From NCBI GenBank assembly GCA_002279765.1, contig NCCR01000099.1:6633-21498 (forward strand): 14,866 nt of DNA, in the 5' to 3' direction. The DNA is from Verrucomicrobia bacterium 12-59-8 (GTDB lineage: Bacteria; Verrucomicrobiota; Verrucomicrobiae; Verrucomicrobiales; Verrucomicrobiaceae). Positions 8,633 through 14,866 of the stretch are shown here, in pieces (the first letter of the stretch is position 1; every line of letters begins with the position of its first letter). Both the position numbers and the translations under genes were made by a program. The notes below the pieces were generated by a model, which worked only from the letters and a program-made list of their open reading frames with translations, was not told the DNA's origin and did not search any database.

Positions 8633-8935
8633 ATGGCTATTTCAAATATCGAAAACAAAGAATCCCAAATCTGGGTCTATGACGAAAACAGCCGGTGTGT
8701 TGGGAGCATGCCCAACACCCGCGTTGAACTGGCCGGATTTACCTCCGACTTCTTCGTCACTGTCGAAGGCGGCTGGATCCGCACCTATGATCAGGACTGT
8801 GAACGCCTTGGCAGCCTGAGCGCCATCGGTGTCACCGTTCGCAGTGTCTCGGGTGGCAACTTCACTATTTCTGATGCGGGGGATGTCAGGATTTATGACC
8901 GACGTTGCAAGGAAGTCCGCCAACGCAACTCCTGA
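8633..8935 (+). CDS. Small protein of unknown function with a 36-residue internal repeat
   Basis: The 100-residue protein starts at the ATG at 8633 (MAISNIENKE). This start is preferred because the repeat pattern begins a few residues later and upstream in-frame codons run through the divergent gene's signal peptide. It contains two full repeats and one partial, with an exact period of 36 residues. The module '[IV]-x-x-Y-D' recurs at I13/Y16/D17, I49/Y52/D53 and V85/Y88/D89. A Gly-Ser pair recurs at 24-25 and 60-61, Phe at 41 and 77, and Cys at 56 and 92 (Ser20 in repeat 1). Alternating hydrophobic residues and glycine-rich turns point to short beta-strands, perhaps a beta-meander or propeller-like sheet. 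There is no signal peptide or membrane segment. I do not know its function. Its stop is 3 nt from the hrpA stop on the opposite strand. Confidence 0.75.
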   Translation: MAISNIENKESQIWVYDENSRCVGSMPNTRVELAGFTSDFFVTVEGGWIRTYDQDCERLGSLSAIGVTVRSVSGGNFTISDAGDVRIYDRRCKEVRQRNS

Positions 8936-8938
8936 GAA

Positions 8939-11900
8939 CTACACCCACATGGCCTGCAGCCGCTTCACGCTCACGGGTTGGGCGGTGCCGAGTTCTTGAG
9001 CGAAGACTTGCACGCGGTATTCTTCCATCATCCAGCGGAAGGTTTCGTGCTGAGATTTGGGGACGTGGGACTGCCAGCCGTCGAAGTCGGCGATAAGATT
9101 GTATTTGTCGATGTCCTTGGCGGGGCTGGCGATGCAGCGCTCGTTGCGGATCTGGATGGCCTTCAAATAACGCGGGAGATGCTGAAGCTGCTCATGCGGG
9201 GTCGAAGCGAGAAGATCGGCAGGAATGAGGCGGGCGAGATCCTGTTCGAGGCCGGGGTAGCGTTTGGGCTGTGCGAGTAGTTTGGCGCGAAGGTCGTGGA
9301 TCTGCATGAAGAGCGTCTTCACACGATGGGTGACGGCGGGGAGATCGCGCCGGACGGTTTCGCAGAGTGCGAAGAAGCGTTTCTCAGTGAGCGGGAAGGT
9401 GGGCTGAAGACGCAGCATGTAGGCAAGGATGTGCTCGTGGGCCTGCTGCGCGAGGTTTGACACGGGTGCCGCTGCGGCAGGCGCATTAAACTGGGTGAGA
9501 GCGGCTTGGAAGCTAACCGATTGCTGCGGTTTGGCGGTGGCACCGCCGATGCTGCGGAGTTCTTTGGGCAGCCAGACGAGATCTTTACTCAAGGTGTTTT
9601 CAGCGAGCTGACGAACAGCGGCGGGTGTGGGGCGTGCGGCTTCGGCGGAGGTGCGGAAGAGGCGGACGTCGATTTCATTCTCGCGAAGGACTAGGCCAAG
9701 GTAACCGAGGATGGGTGTGCCGTTGAGTTCTTCGACGACGATGGTTTCGGGCAGGTCGCCGAAGGACCAGGACTTCAAGGCGAAGCGTTCGACGCGTGGC
9801 AGCAGCTTGTCCCAGGCATCGGAGCACAGGTCTTGTTTCTGCATGCTGCCGCGAATGGTGTCGAGATCGCGACTGGCGGCGATGACGGTGTTCTTCTTGG
9901 GATCGAGCACTTCGACGCGTGGCTGCAAATGCGCGGGCAGGCTTTGCGGCGGCCAGTCTTCGGCGCGCACTTGAATGCGATAGCGGCGTGTGATGAAATC
10001 GGCGAGCGCGTCGAGGAAGGCTTCGCGGCCAGGATCGAAGTCGGCGGCGATTTCGCGGGCCTTGGGATCGATGGGCATCAACTGGCGGCGAATCACTTTC
10101 GGGAGCGCGCGCAGCATGACGTTGGCGAGTTCTTCGCGGATGCCGGGGACCATCCACTGGATCTGGCCGCTGGTGAGATGACCGGCGAGCTGCGCGGGCA
10201 CGCGCACGGTGACGCCGTCGTTTTCCTCGCCGGGCTGGTAGTTGTAGGTGAGGGGCAGCGCGGTGTTGCCGAGGGCGACCTGATCTGGGAACATCTGCAG
10301 GTCGGCTTCAAACTCTTCACCGGCGGTGAGTTCCTGCTCGGTGGCGCAGAGGAAGTTTGGCTGCTCGTCGATGTGCTCTTTGACGAAGCGGTTGAGGTCG
10401 TGAATGGACGAGACGTTTTTGATGCGCGCGTCATAGAAACTGAACAAGCGCTCCTCGATGGCATAGACGCGATTGCTGCGCACGCGGGTGAGCATCGTTT
10501 CAATTTTCTGGCGCAGCTTGTTGTTGTGCGCGTAGAAGCGCAGGGTGATGGGCACCTCCTGGCTGTCGATAAGAGCGGCGCGGATGAACATCTGCGTGGC
10601 ACCGACGGCATCGACCTTGAGATAGTCGATATGCTGACGCTTCACCTCCAGGCCGTGAATAAGCACACGCTGAGTGACGAGAACGCGCCCGGCTTTGAGA
10701 TTCCAATGCGGCTCGCTGTATTTGAACTGGCACAGATGCGCGCCGAGTTCCGCGATCCAGTTCGGATCAATCTTGGCCAATGTGCGCGCAAATAGCTGCG
10801 AGGTCTGCACGATTTCACCAGCGACGATCCAAGGCGGCTGTCGGCCTTTATCCTGGCCGGGCTTGCCCTTGCCATTTTTTTCGCGGCGTTCGTAAAGATT
10901 CGAACCGGGGAAGACAGACACTTCGCGATTGCCTCCGGCCTTGTAGAGGTTGCGCTCCTCCTTCATCGCGATGTGGCCGAGCTGCGCGGCGAGGATACTG
11001 CGATGAATGGCGTCGTCGTTTGCCGGTGGCGTTGGCTGGCGCAAATCATCACTGAAGGAATCGCAGAGCTGCTTCCACACATCGCGCCATTCCTGCATGC
11101 GGGTGAAGGAGAGGAAGTTCGTTTTGCAGAACTTTCTCAGCGCATTACGCGAGCCACCCGAAGCCTCGGGCGTGGCGTTCCAGATCTTGAGCAGCGTGAT
11201 GAAATCGGACTCGGGCGCGGCGAAGGCTTTGTGCGCGGCGTTGGCGAGTTCACGTTTTTCTTCGGGCCGTTCGCGCGGATCGGGAATGCTGAGACCGGCG
11301 GCAATGATAAGAAGTTCGGGCAGGGCTTTTTCAATGCGCGCCTGCAGCAGCATGCGGCCCAGCGTGGGATCCAGCGGCAGGCGGGCGAGTTCGCGACCGA
11401 GCGGCGTGAGCTCGTACGTTTCATTGAGCGAGCCAAGCTCATGCAGCAGGTCGTAACCGGCGCGGATGGCGGAGCTGACCGGCGGATTGATGAAGGGAAA
11501 TTCCTCAATCTCACCGAGTTTGTAGGCCTTCATGCGCAGGATGACCTCGGCAAGGTTCGCGCGCTGGATCTCCGGCATGGTGAAGCGGTCACGCTTCTCA
11601 AAATCTTCCTGCGAGTACAGGCGGATGCAGATGCCGTCCTGTACACGGCCGGCACGGCCCGCACGCTGATTGGCACTGCTCTGCGACACGGCCTCGACGG
11701 GCAGGCGCTTGGTGCGCGTGCGTGAATTGTAATGGCTGATGCGCGCGAGGCCCGTATCGACCACGTAACGGATGCGCGGAATGGTGATCGATGTTTCGGC
11801 GACGTTTGTGGCGATGACGACGCGGCGTTTGCGACCCGGCTGGAAGATGCGCTGCTGCTCGGCGGAGGCCATGCGGCCAAAGAGCGCGAGAACTTCGAAA

Positions 11901-12646
11901 CCTGAGCCGAGTCGACCATCAAGGAGATCGCGCGTGTCACGAATATCGCGCTCCGTGGGCATGAACACGAGCACGTCACCATCGTCGGTTTCAATGAGGG
12001 CGTTTTCGACAGCAGCGGCGGCTCCGTCGATGAAACCGAAATCGTCTTCACCACCCGAGAGCGGTGCGTAGCGAATATCCACGGGAAACATTCGCCCGGA
12101 GACCTCGATGATCGGTGCGCCACCAAACGCGGCGGAAAATGCCTCGGTGTCGATAGTCGCTGAGGTGACGAGAAGCTTGAGATCGGGGCGCTTTTTGAGC
12201 AGGCCGACGAGATAGCCGAGCAAGAAGTCGATGTTCAGGGAGCGTTCATGCGCTTCATCGAGAATGAGCACGGAATAGTTCCGCAGCATGGGATCGCTCT
12301 GGATTTCGGCCAGCAGGATGCCGTCCGTCATGAACTTGATGCGCGTGTCACGGCTGGTGTCGTCGCTGAAACGCATCTTGCAGCCGACCTCACGGCCCCA
12401 GGGTACATTCAGTTCTTCCGCCACGCGTTTGGACACACTCATCGCCGCCACACGCCGTGGCTGTGTGCAACCGATCTGCCCGCGCACATCATACAAAGCT
12501 TCGAGGCACATCTTGGGCAGCTGCGTGGTCTTTCCCGAGCCGGTCTCACCCGCCAGGATCACCACCTGATGATTGCGAATGGCCGCGACGATCTCGTCAC
12601 GGCGGGCCGTGATGGGCAGGTCTGCGGGATAACTGATGTGCGGCAT
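8939..12646 (-). CDS. hrpA: ATP-dependent RNA helicase HrpA (DEAH box)
   Basis: HrpA is a cytoplasmic DEAH-box 3'-5' RNA helicase. In E. coli it is linked to mRNA processing and has been reported to act on stalled ribosomes. The 1235 residues are close to the E. coli length (1300). Walker A is at 33-40 (GETGSGKT), the DEAH box at D130-H133, the SAT motif at S162-T164, and motif VI begins at Q327 (QRAGRAGR). Helicase-associated and OB-fold segments follow to roughly residue 690. The long C-terminal region, of the DUF3418 type found in HrpA, runs to the end and separates this protein from the shorter HrpB. I chose the ATG at 12646 (MPHISYPADLP) because homology begins there. The open frame extends 38 codons further, but those residues are encoded by an intergenic repeat-like stretch. 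The gene is divergent from the DUF1003 gene and convergent with the small repeat-protein gene. Confidence 0.95.
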   Translation of the reverse strand: MPHISYPADLPITARRDEIVAAIRNHQVVILAGETGSGKTTQLPKMCLEALYDVRGQIGCTQPRRVAAMSVSKRVAEELNVPWGREVGCKMRFSDDTSRDTRIKFMTDGILLAEIQSDPMLRNYSVLILDEAHERSLNIDFLLGYLVGLLKKRPDLKLLVTSATIDTEAFSAAFGGAPIIEVSGRMFPVDIRYAPLSGGEDDFGFIDGAAAAVENALIETDDGDVLVFMPTERDIRDTRDLLDGRLGSGFEVLALFGRMASAEQQRIFQPGRKRRVVIATNVAETSITIPRIRYVVDTGLARISHYNSRTRTKRLPVEAVSQSSANQRAGRAGRVQDGICIRLYSQEDFEKRDRFTMPEIQRANLAEVILRMKAYKLGEIEEFPFINPPVSSAIRAGYDLLHELGSLNETYELTPLGRELARLPLDPTLGRMLLQARIEKALPELLIIAAGLSIPDPRERPEEKRELANAAHKAFAAPESDFITLLKIWNATPEASGGSRNALRKFCKTNFLSFTRMQEWRDVWKQLCDSFSDDLRQPTPPANDDAIHRSILAAQLGHIAMKEERNLYKAGGNREVSVFPGSNLYERREKNGKGKPGQDKGRQPPWIVAGEIVQTSQLFARTLAKIDPNWIAELGAHLCQFKYSEPHWNLKAGRVLVTQRVLIHGLEVKRQHIDYLKVDAVGATQMFIRAALIDSQEVPITLRFYAHNNKLRQKIETMLTRVRSNRVYAIEERLFSFYDARIKNVSSIHDLNRFVKEHIDEQPNFLCATEQELTAGEEFEADLQMFPDQVALGNTALPLTYNYQPGEENDGVTVRVPAQLAGHLTSGQIQWMVPGIREELANVMLRALPKVIRRQLMPIDPKAREIAADFDPGREAFLDALADFITRRYRIQVRAEDWPPQSLPAHLQPRVEVLDPKKNTVIAASRDLDTIRGSMQKQDLCSDAWDKLLPRVERFALKSWSFGDLPETIVVEELNGTPILGYLGLVLRENEIDVRLFRTSAEAARPTPAAVRQLAENTLSKDLVWLPKELRSIGGATAKPQQSVSFQAALTQFNAPAAAAPVSNLAQQAHEHILAYMLRLQPTFPLTEKRFFALCETVRRDLPAVTHRVKTLFMQIHDLRAKLLAQPKRYPGLEQDLARLIPADLLASTPHEQLQHLPRYLKAIQIRNERCIASPAKDIDKYNLIADFDGWQSHVPKSQHETFRWMMEEYRVQVFAQELGTAQPVSVKRLQAMWV

Positions 12647-12686
12647 GGGACAAAAACGGGCGAGGAGAGTAGGCGGAAAATGGCAG

Positions 12687-12709
12687 ATGACGAATTCCGA
12701 ATGACGAAT
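12687..12709. repeat. Short intergenic direct repeat (ATGACGAAT, two copies)
   Basis: In the 86-base gap between the divergent hrpA and DUF1003 starts, the nonamer ATGACGAAT occurs at 12687-12695 and again at 12701-12709. The copies are 14 bases apart, with TCCGA between them. Read on the minus strand this gives the CATTCGTCATTCGG-like pattern that I recall as a common intergenic repeat in verrucomicrobial and planctomycete genomes. On the minus strand it translates as 'RHSEFVICHF', a familiar spurious N-terminal extension. It may also sit within the promoter region of either gene. The dispersed nature is recalled, not shown within this window. Confidence 0.5.
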
Positions 12710-12732
12710 GCGCCAAAGATGTATTATCCGGC

Positions 12733-13467
12733 ATGGAAGCCACCCGAACCAAGACATCACCTCATGGCGTATGCGCGGTCACTGGCAAGTCGCAGCCGAT
12801 GTCCAAACTGCTCGTTCTGCGGGAGCTGCGGCCCAACATTGCGCAAACCCTGCGCTCCCGCCATCCTGAACTGACCGATGAGTCTCTGCTGAGTGCTGAA
12901 GCGGTCAATGCAGCGCGGCTGGAATACGTGCGTGATTTGCTGGAAACGCAGATGGGTGATCTGTCGCGTCTGGACGAGGAGGTCTTGGAAAGCCTGCACA
13001 AACACGAAGTGCTGAGCGAGCGCCCGCTCTCTGAGACGGAGGAGGTGCAGCATCTGACCTTTGGCCAGCGACTGGCGGACAAGATCGCGGAATTCGGCGG
13101 GAGCTGGACATTCATCATTTCGTTCTGTCTGATCCTGACGCTGTGGATCATGATCAATGCAGGAGTGCTGTTAAAGCAGCCGTTTGACCCCTATCCGTTC
13201 ATCCTGCTGAACCTCATGCTCTCATTCCTGGCATCACTCCAGGCACCTGTGATCATGATGAGCCAGAACCGGCAGGAGGCGCGTGACCGCCAACATGCGG
13301 AGGGCGACTACAAGGTGAATCTGAAGGCGGAGCTCGAAATCCGCCACCTGCACGAAAAGGTGGACTACCTGCTGCATCAACAGTCGACGCGGCTGATGGA
13401 GGTTCAGCAGATTCAGATCGAACTGCTGCGCGAGCTGGCGCATGGGCGCGACAAACCGCAGGCGTGA
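12733..13467 (+). CDS. DUF1003 family inner-membrane protein
   Basis: This 244-residue protein has the DUF1003 layout. A soluble N-terminal part includes the short motif C14-A-V-T-G-K19 followed by a conserved 'LRELRPNIAQTL' helix. Two transmembrane segments lie at about 125-146 (WTFIISFCLILTLWIMINAG) and 156-176 (FILLNLMLSFLASLQAPVIM). Then come the typical 'MMSQNRQEARDR' stretch and a C-terminal amphipathic, probably coiled-coil helix from about 195 to 236. The molecular function of the family is not established. The helix-rich tail suggests oligomerisation or partner binding on the cytoplasmic face. The ATG at 12733 begins just before the conserved N-terminal motif. Its stop is separated by a single base from the convergent cytochrome c gene. 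Divergent hrpA is not an obvious functional partner. Confidence 0.88.
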   Translation: MEATRTKTSPHGVCAVTGKSQPMSKLLVLRELRPNIAQTLRSRHPELTDESLLSAEAVNAARLEYVRDLLETQMGDLSRLDEEVLESLHKHEVLSERPLSETEEVQHLTFGQRLADKIAEFGGSWTFIISFCLILTLWIMINAGVLLKQPFDPYPFILLNLMLSFLASLQAPVIMMSQNRQEARDRQHAEGDYKVNLKAELEIRHLHEKVDYLLHQQSTRLMEVQQIQIELLRELAHGRDKPQA

Positions 13468-13468
13468 A

Positions 13469-13897
13469 TCAGATCGAGCGCGGCAGCGGTCCCTGCGGCA
13501 CGAGTTTCATATTTTGCGCGGGCAGCTTGGCCCCGTGATTGATCCAGTCCCGGAGGATCTGGACGTCCTTCTTGGAAATGGCATGCCCGCTGGGCGGCAT
13601 CGCTCCGGGGATTTCGTCAGGAAAGGTGACGACCTGAAAGAAGCGGCTGGCCTCCGGTTTGCCCGGCACAATCCAATGTGCGCCGATGAGCTTCGAGAGC
13701 GCATGCGTATCGTTGATCGGCGGCATGGTGGAGAGCCGGTTGTCACCATGGCAGTGGACGCAGTTTGTTTCGAGCACGGTGAGAGCCGTTCCCCAATTTT
13801 CAGGCTCGGCACCTACGGCTGCCGATTTGTCACTCCAGACAGGTGGAGAGCAGGAGGAAATCAGGACGAGACACACAGAGGACAGAAGTCGTTTCAT
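13469..13897 (-). CDS. Monohaem c-type cytochrome lipoprotein (planctomycete/verrucomicrobial type)
   Basis: The 142-residue protein has a lipoprotein signal: Met-Lys-Arg, a hydrophobic core, and the lipobox I13-S14-S15-C16. A c-type haem site follows at C46-V-H-C49-H50. M100, in 'PGAMPPSGHAIS', is a good candidate for the second axial haem ligand. The C-terminal helix 'VQILRDWINHGAKLP' matches the 'W-I-x-x-G-A' ending common in the small cytochrome domains abundant in Planctomycetes and Verrucomicrobia. It should be a membrane-anchored periplasmic electron carrier; the redox partner is unknown. It lies 58 nt downstream of the cupin gene on the same strand and may be co-transcribed with it. 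If so, it would share the Fur-type operator upstream of the cupin. Confidence 0.87.
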   Translation of the reverse strand: MKRLLSSVCLVLISSCSPPVWSDKSAAVGAEPENWGTALTVLETNCVHCHGDNRLSTMPPINDTHALSKLIGAHWIVPGKPEASRFFQVVTFPDEIPGAMPPSGHAISKKDVQILRDWINHGAKLPAQNMKLVPQGPLPRSI

Positions 13898-13955
13898 GGC
13901 TCAGCATGGCAGTATTTAGTGATCTTCACATCGCAATGCTTGCGCAGGACTTGTG

Positions 13956-14432
13956 CTACTCCTCGCCTTTGAAGTACTCCACTTCCTGCATTTCGAAGGA
14001 TTTCCTGTGCGGTTTGGTCATCCATTTGCCGGAGTCCGGGTAGTGGATCACGTCCGCCTGCGGCTGGTCGGCAATGACGAAAAAGGTGAGGTCTTCGGAG
14101 CCGTTGTTGATCAGCTGATGAGCCTCTCCAGGTGGGAGGACGAGGAAGTCGCCAGCCTTGATGGCCTCCTTGCCTTTCAGTGTGCGTATCTGGCCGCTGC
14201 CGCTGAGGATATAATAGGCCTCCCACTGCGCGGTATGCTCGTGGAGCGGGAAATTAATCTTCCCGGGAGGAATGCGCTGAATTTCAAAGTCAAAGGGATG
14301 GCCGCCGCCCCAGGTGCCGATGTCCTTCATCCCACCTGCGGCGATCGACAGCGACCGGCGCGCGAGGCTATACTTGCCTTGAGGGGAGTTCTGCGTGGTC
14401 CAGGGGAGATCGTCGGCGTGGGCGCGGGTCAT
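13956..14432 (-). CDS. Single-domain cupin protein
   Basis: The 158-residue protein has one cupin beta-barrel. Motif 1 is at P56-G80, with H64-E-H66 and E71 in 'FPLHEHTAQWEAYYILSGSG'. Motif 2 is 'GDFLVLPPGEAHQLIN', with H105. The three histidines and the glutamate form the usual divalent-metal site. Downstream is a conserved-looking 'VIADQPQADVIHYPDSGKW' stretch. There is no signal peptide, so it is probably cytoplasmic. Substrate and activity cannot be assigned; cupins of this size include isomerases, dioxygenases and sugar- or small-molecule-binding proteins. I chose the ATG at 14432 because family-like sequence begins just after it. Upstream in-frame ATGs at 14504 and 14546 add basic, non-conserved residues and the latter falls inside the operator. 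The divergent Fur-family gene and shared operator suggest metal- or redox-dependent control. Confidence 0.85.
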   Translation of the reverse strand: MTRAHADDLPWTTQNSPQGKYSLARRSLSIAAGGMKDIGTWGGGHPFDFEIQRIPPGKINFPLHEHTAQWEAYYILSGSGQIRTLKGKEAIKAGDFLVLPPGEAHQLINNGSEDLTFFVIADQPQADVIHYPDSGKWMTKPHRKSFEMQEVEYFKGEE

Positions 14433-14524
14433 GCGGGCAAGTTGTAGCACGCGACGGGCGTTTTGGCGTGCTCTGGAGCAAAGAATTTTCGGCAAAAGCG
14501 GCATCCCTACTTGCCAAGTGGGCG

Positions 14525-14552
14525 TTTCCAATCCAGTTAGAATCATTCTAAT
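14525..14552 (+). promoter_or_regulatory. Tentative promoter of the Fur-family gene
   Basis: TTTCCA at 14525-14530 and TCTAAT at 14547-14552 are separated by 16 bases and match the sigma-70 consensus at 4/6 and 5/6 positions. Transcription would start near 14559, leaving a leader of only about 5 bases before the ATG at 14565. The -10 element lies inside the palindromic operator, which fits autorepression. On the minus strand, ATGACG (14566-14561) and TAGAAT (14543-14538), spaced by 17, could likewise serve the cupin gene. Both assignments are by eye. Confidence 0.3.
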
Positions 14553-14557
14553 TCTAA
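14537..14557. promoter_or_regulatory. Fur-family operator: perfect 7-1-7 palindrome plus a third half-site
   Basis: TTAGAAT (14537-14543), C (14544) and ATTCTAA (14545-14551) form a perfect 15-base 7-1-7 inverted repeat. This is the geometry of Fur, PerR and Zur boxes. A further ATTCTAA begins at 14551, sharing one base with the palindrome. On the minus strand the site reads as TAGAAT-TAGAAT-G-ATTCTA, the two-direct-plus-one-inverted hexamer layout described for classical Fur boxes. It sits 7 bases before the start codon of a Fur-family gene and 104 bases upstream of the divergent cupin start, so it could control both. The base identity (TTAGAAT) differs from the usual Fur (TGATAAT) and PerR (TTATAAT) half-sites. 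Which metal or signal it answers is not shown. Confidence 0.8.
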
Positions 14558-14564
14558 AATCGTC

Positions 14565-14866
14565 ATGCCCCCCTCCCCTTCACGCACTCCTGCCAAAGCC
14601 TCCGGTCTGGACTGCCGCCTCGCGGTGCTGGGTTCGGACGTCCGCCTGACGCCGCACCGGCGCGAGGTCTTCGAAGTCCTCGCCTCCTCGACGGACCACC
14701 CCACGGCCTATGACATCCTGGACCGGGTGAAAAGCCGCAGCCCCGGCATGTCACTGGCCACGGTTTACAACTGCCTCGAACACCTGACCTCCAACGGCCT
14801 TATCAAGCTCGTCCATCTGGAGCGCGGCCAGTCCCGCTACTGTGCGAACCTGCACGAGCACATCCA
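14565..14866 (+). CDS. Fur-family transcriptional repressor, 3' truncated by the window end (Zur-like metal site)
   Basis: The frame is open from the ATG at 14565 to the last base and encodes 100 complete residues. The winged-helix DNA-binding domain is clear: 'VRLTPHRREVFEVL' (26-39), 'HPTAYDIL' (45-52) and the recognition helix 'SLATVYNCLEHL' (63-74), then 'GLIKLVHL' and 'RYCANLHEH' at 91-99. Aligned by eye to B. subtilis PerR, H45, H99 and the next codon (CA-, His or Gln) match ligands H37, H91 and H93, but the ligand Asp85 is replaced by C93. A cysteine at this position, with +6/+8 spacing to two histidines, is typical of zinc-sensing Zur proteins such as Streptomyces Zur. I therefore lean to Zur-like, with PerR or Fur as alternatives. 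The C-terminal CxxC structural zinc site lies beyond the window. A Fur-type operator immediately upstream suggests autoregulation. Confidence 0.9.
   Translation, partial: MPPSPSRTPAKASGLDCRLAVLGSDVRLTPHRREVFEVLASSTDHPTAYDILDRVKSRSPGMSLATVYNCLEHLTSNGLIKLVHLERGQSRYCANLHEHI

Noticed and set aside
9833..10795. Plus-strand open frame of 320 codons inside hrpA; also 10973-11725.
   Set aside because: They are antisense to the conserved helicase sequence, have no recognisable domain, and are explained by codon bias of hrpA.
12647..12760. N-terminal extension of HrpA by 38 codons.
   Set aside because: The extension crosses the start of the divergent DUF1003 gene and the intergenic repeat, and its residues do not resemble a helicase N-terminus.
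13932..13944. Hairpin CGCAA-TGC-TTGCG between the cupin and cytochrome genes as a terminator.
   Set aside because: The stem has only 5 base pairs and no T-tract follows on the minus strand. It is too weak to call a terminator and does not argue against co-transcription.
1..14866. CRISPR array, tRNA, rRNA, insertion sequence, phage or toxin-antitoxin locus.
   Set aside because: No regularly spaced repeats, no clover-leaf sequence, no transposase or integrase motif and no recognisable toxin or antitoxin pair could be seen on either strand.

Overview
The window looks like a stretch of ordinary chromosome from a GC-rich, Gram-negative-type bacterium. The best guess at phylum is Verrucomicrobiota (Prosthecobacter/Verrucomicrobium-like). 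This rests on a planctomycete/verrucomicrobial-style monohaem cytochrome c lipoprotein, lipobox-type signal peptides, a verrucomicrobial-looking intergenic repeat upstream of hrpA, and the lack of canonical Shine-Dalgarno sequences at every start that can be inspected. The phylum is inferred from gene style, not from a marker gene. I see no rRNA, tRNA, CRISPR array, insertion sequence, integrase or phage gene.

Layout. (1) 5-2778, + strand: a large helical-repeat (TPR-like) protein, possibly cut at its 5' end, overlaps by 4 nt a small lysine/serine/glycine-rich predicted lipoprotein. (2) 2859-6830, + strand: sbcD and sbcC, 3 nt apart, encode the Mre11/Rad50-type DNA hairpin nuclease. (3) 6849-8564, - strand: an exported metal-dependent amidohydrolase of the YtcJ-like type. 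(4) 8633-8935, + strand: a 100-residue protein of unknown function with an exact 36-residue internal period. (5) 8939-12646, - strand: HrpA, a DEAH-box RNA helicase. (6) 12733-13467, + strand: a DUF1003 membrane protein. (7) 13469-14432, - strand: a monohaem cytochrome c lipoprotein and, upstream of it on the same strand, a single-domain cupin. (8) 14537-14557: a strong Fur-family-type operator, followed at 14565 by the start of a Fur-family repressor that runs off the window end. This last gene has no in-window stop.

How the genes fit together. sbcDC is the one well-understood complex. The right end reads as a small metal- or redox-responsive unit: a Fur-family regulator with a cysteine at the position typical of Zur is divergent from a cupin and cytochrome c pair. 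The shared control region holds a perfect 7-1-7 palindrome extended by a third half-site, the arrangement of classical Fur boxes. The TPR/lipoprotein pair looks like a translationally coupled two-gene unit of unknown function. The remaining genes are housekeeping or unrelated singletons. Several convergent genes almost touch (3 nt and 1 nt between stops).

No obvious novel defence or biosynthetic system is present. The items most worth follow-up are the Fur-type operator with its Zur-like regulator, the 36-residue-period small protein, and the TPR/lipoprotein pair.
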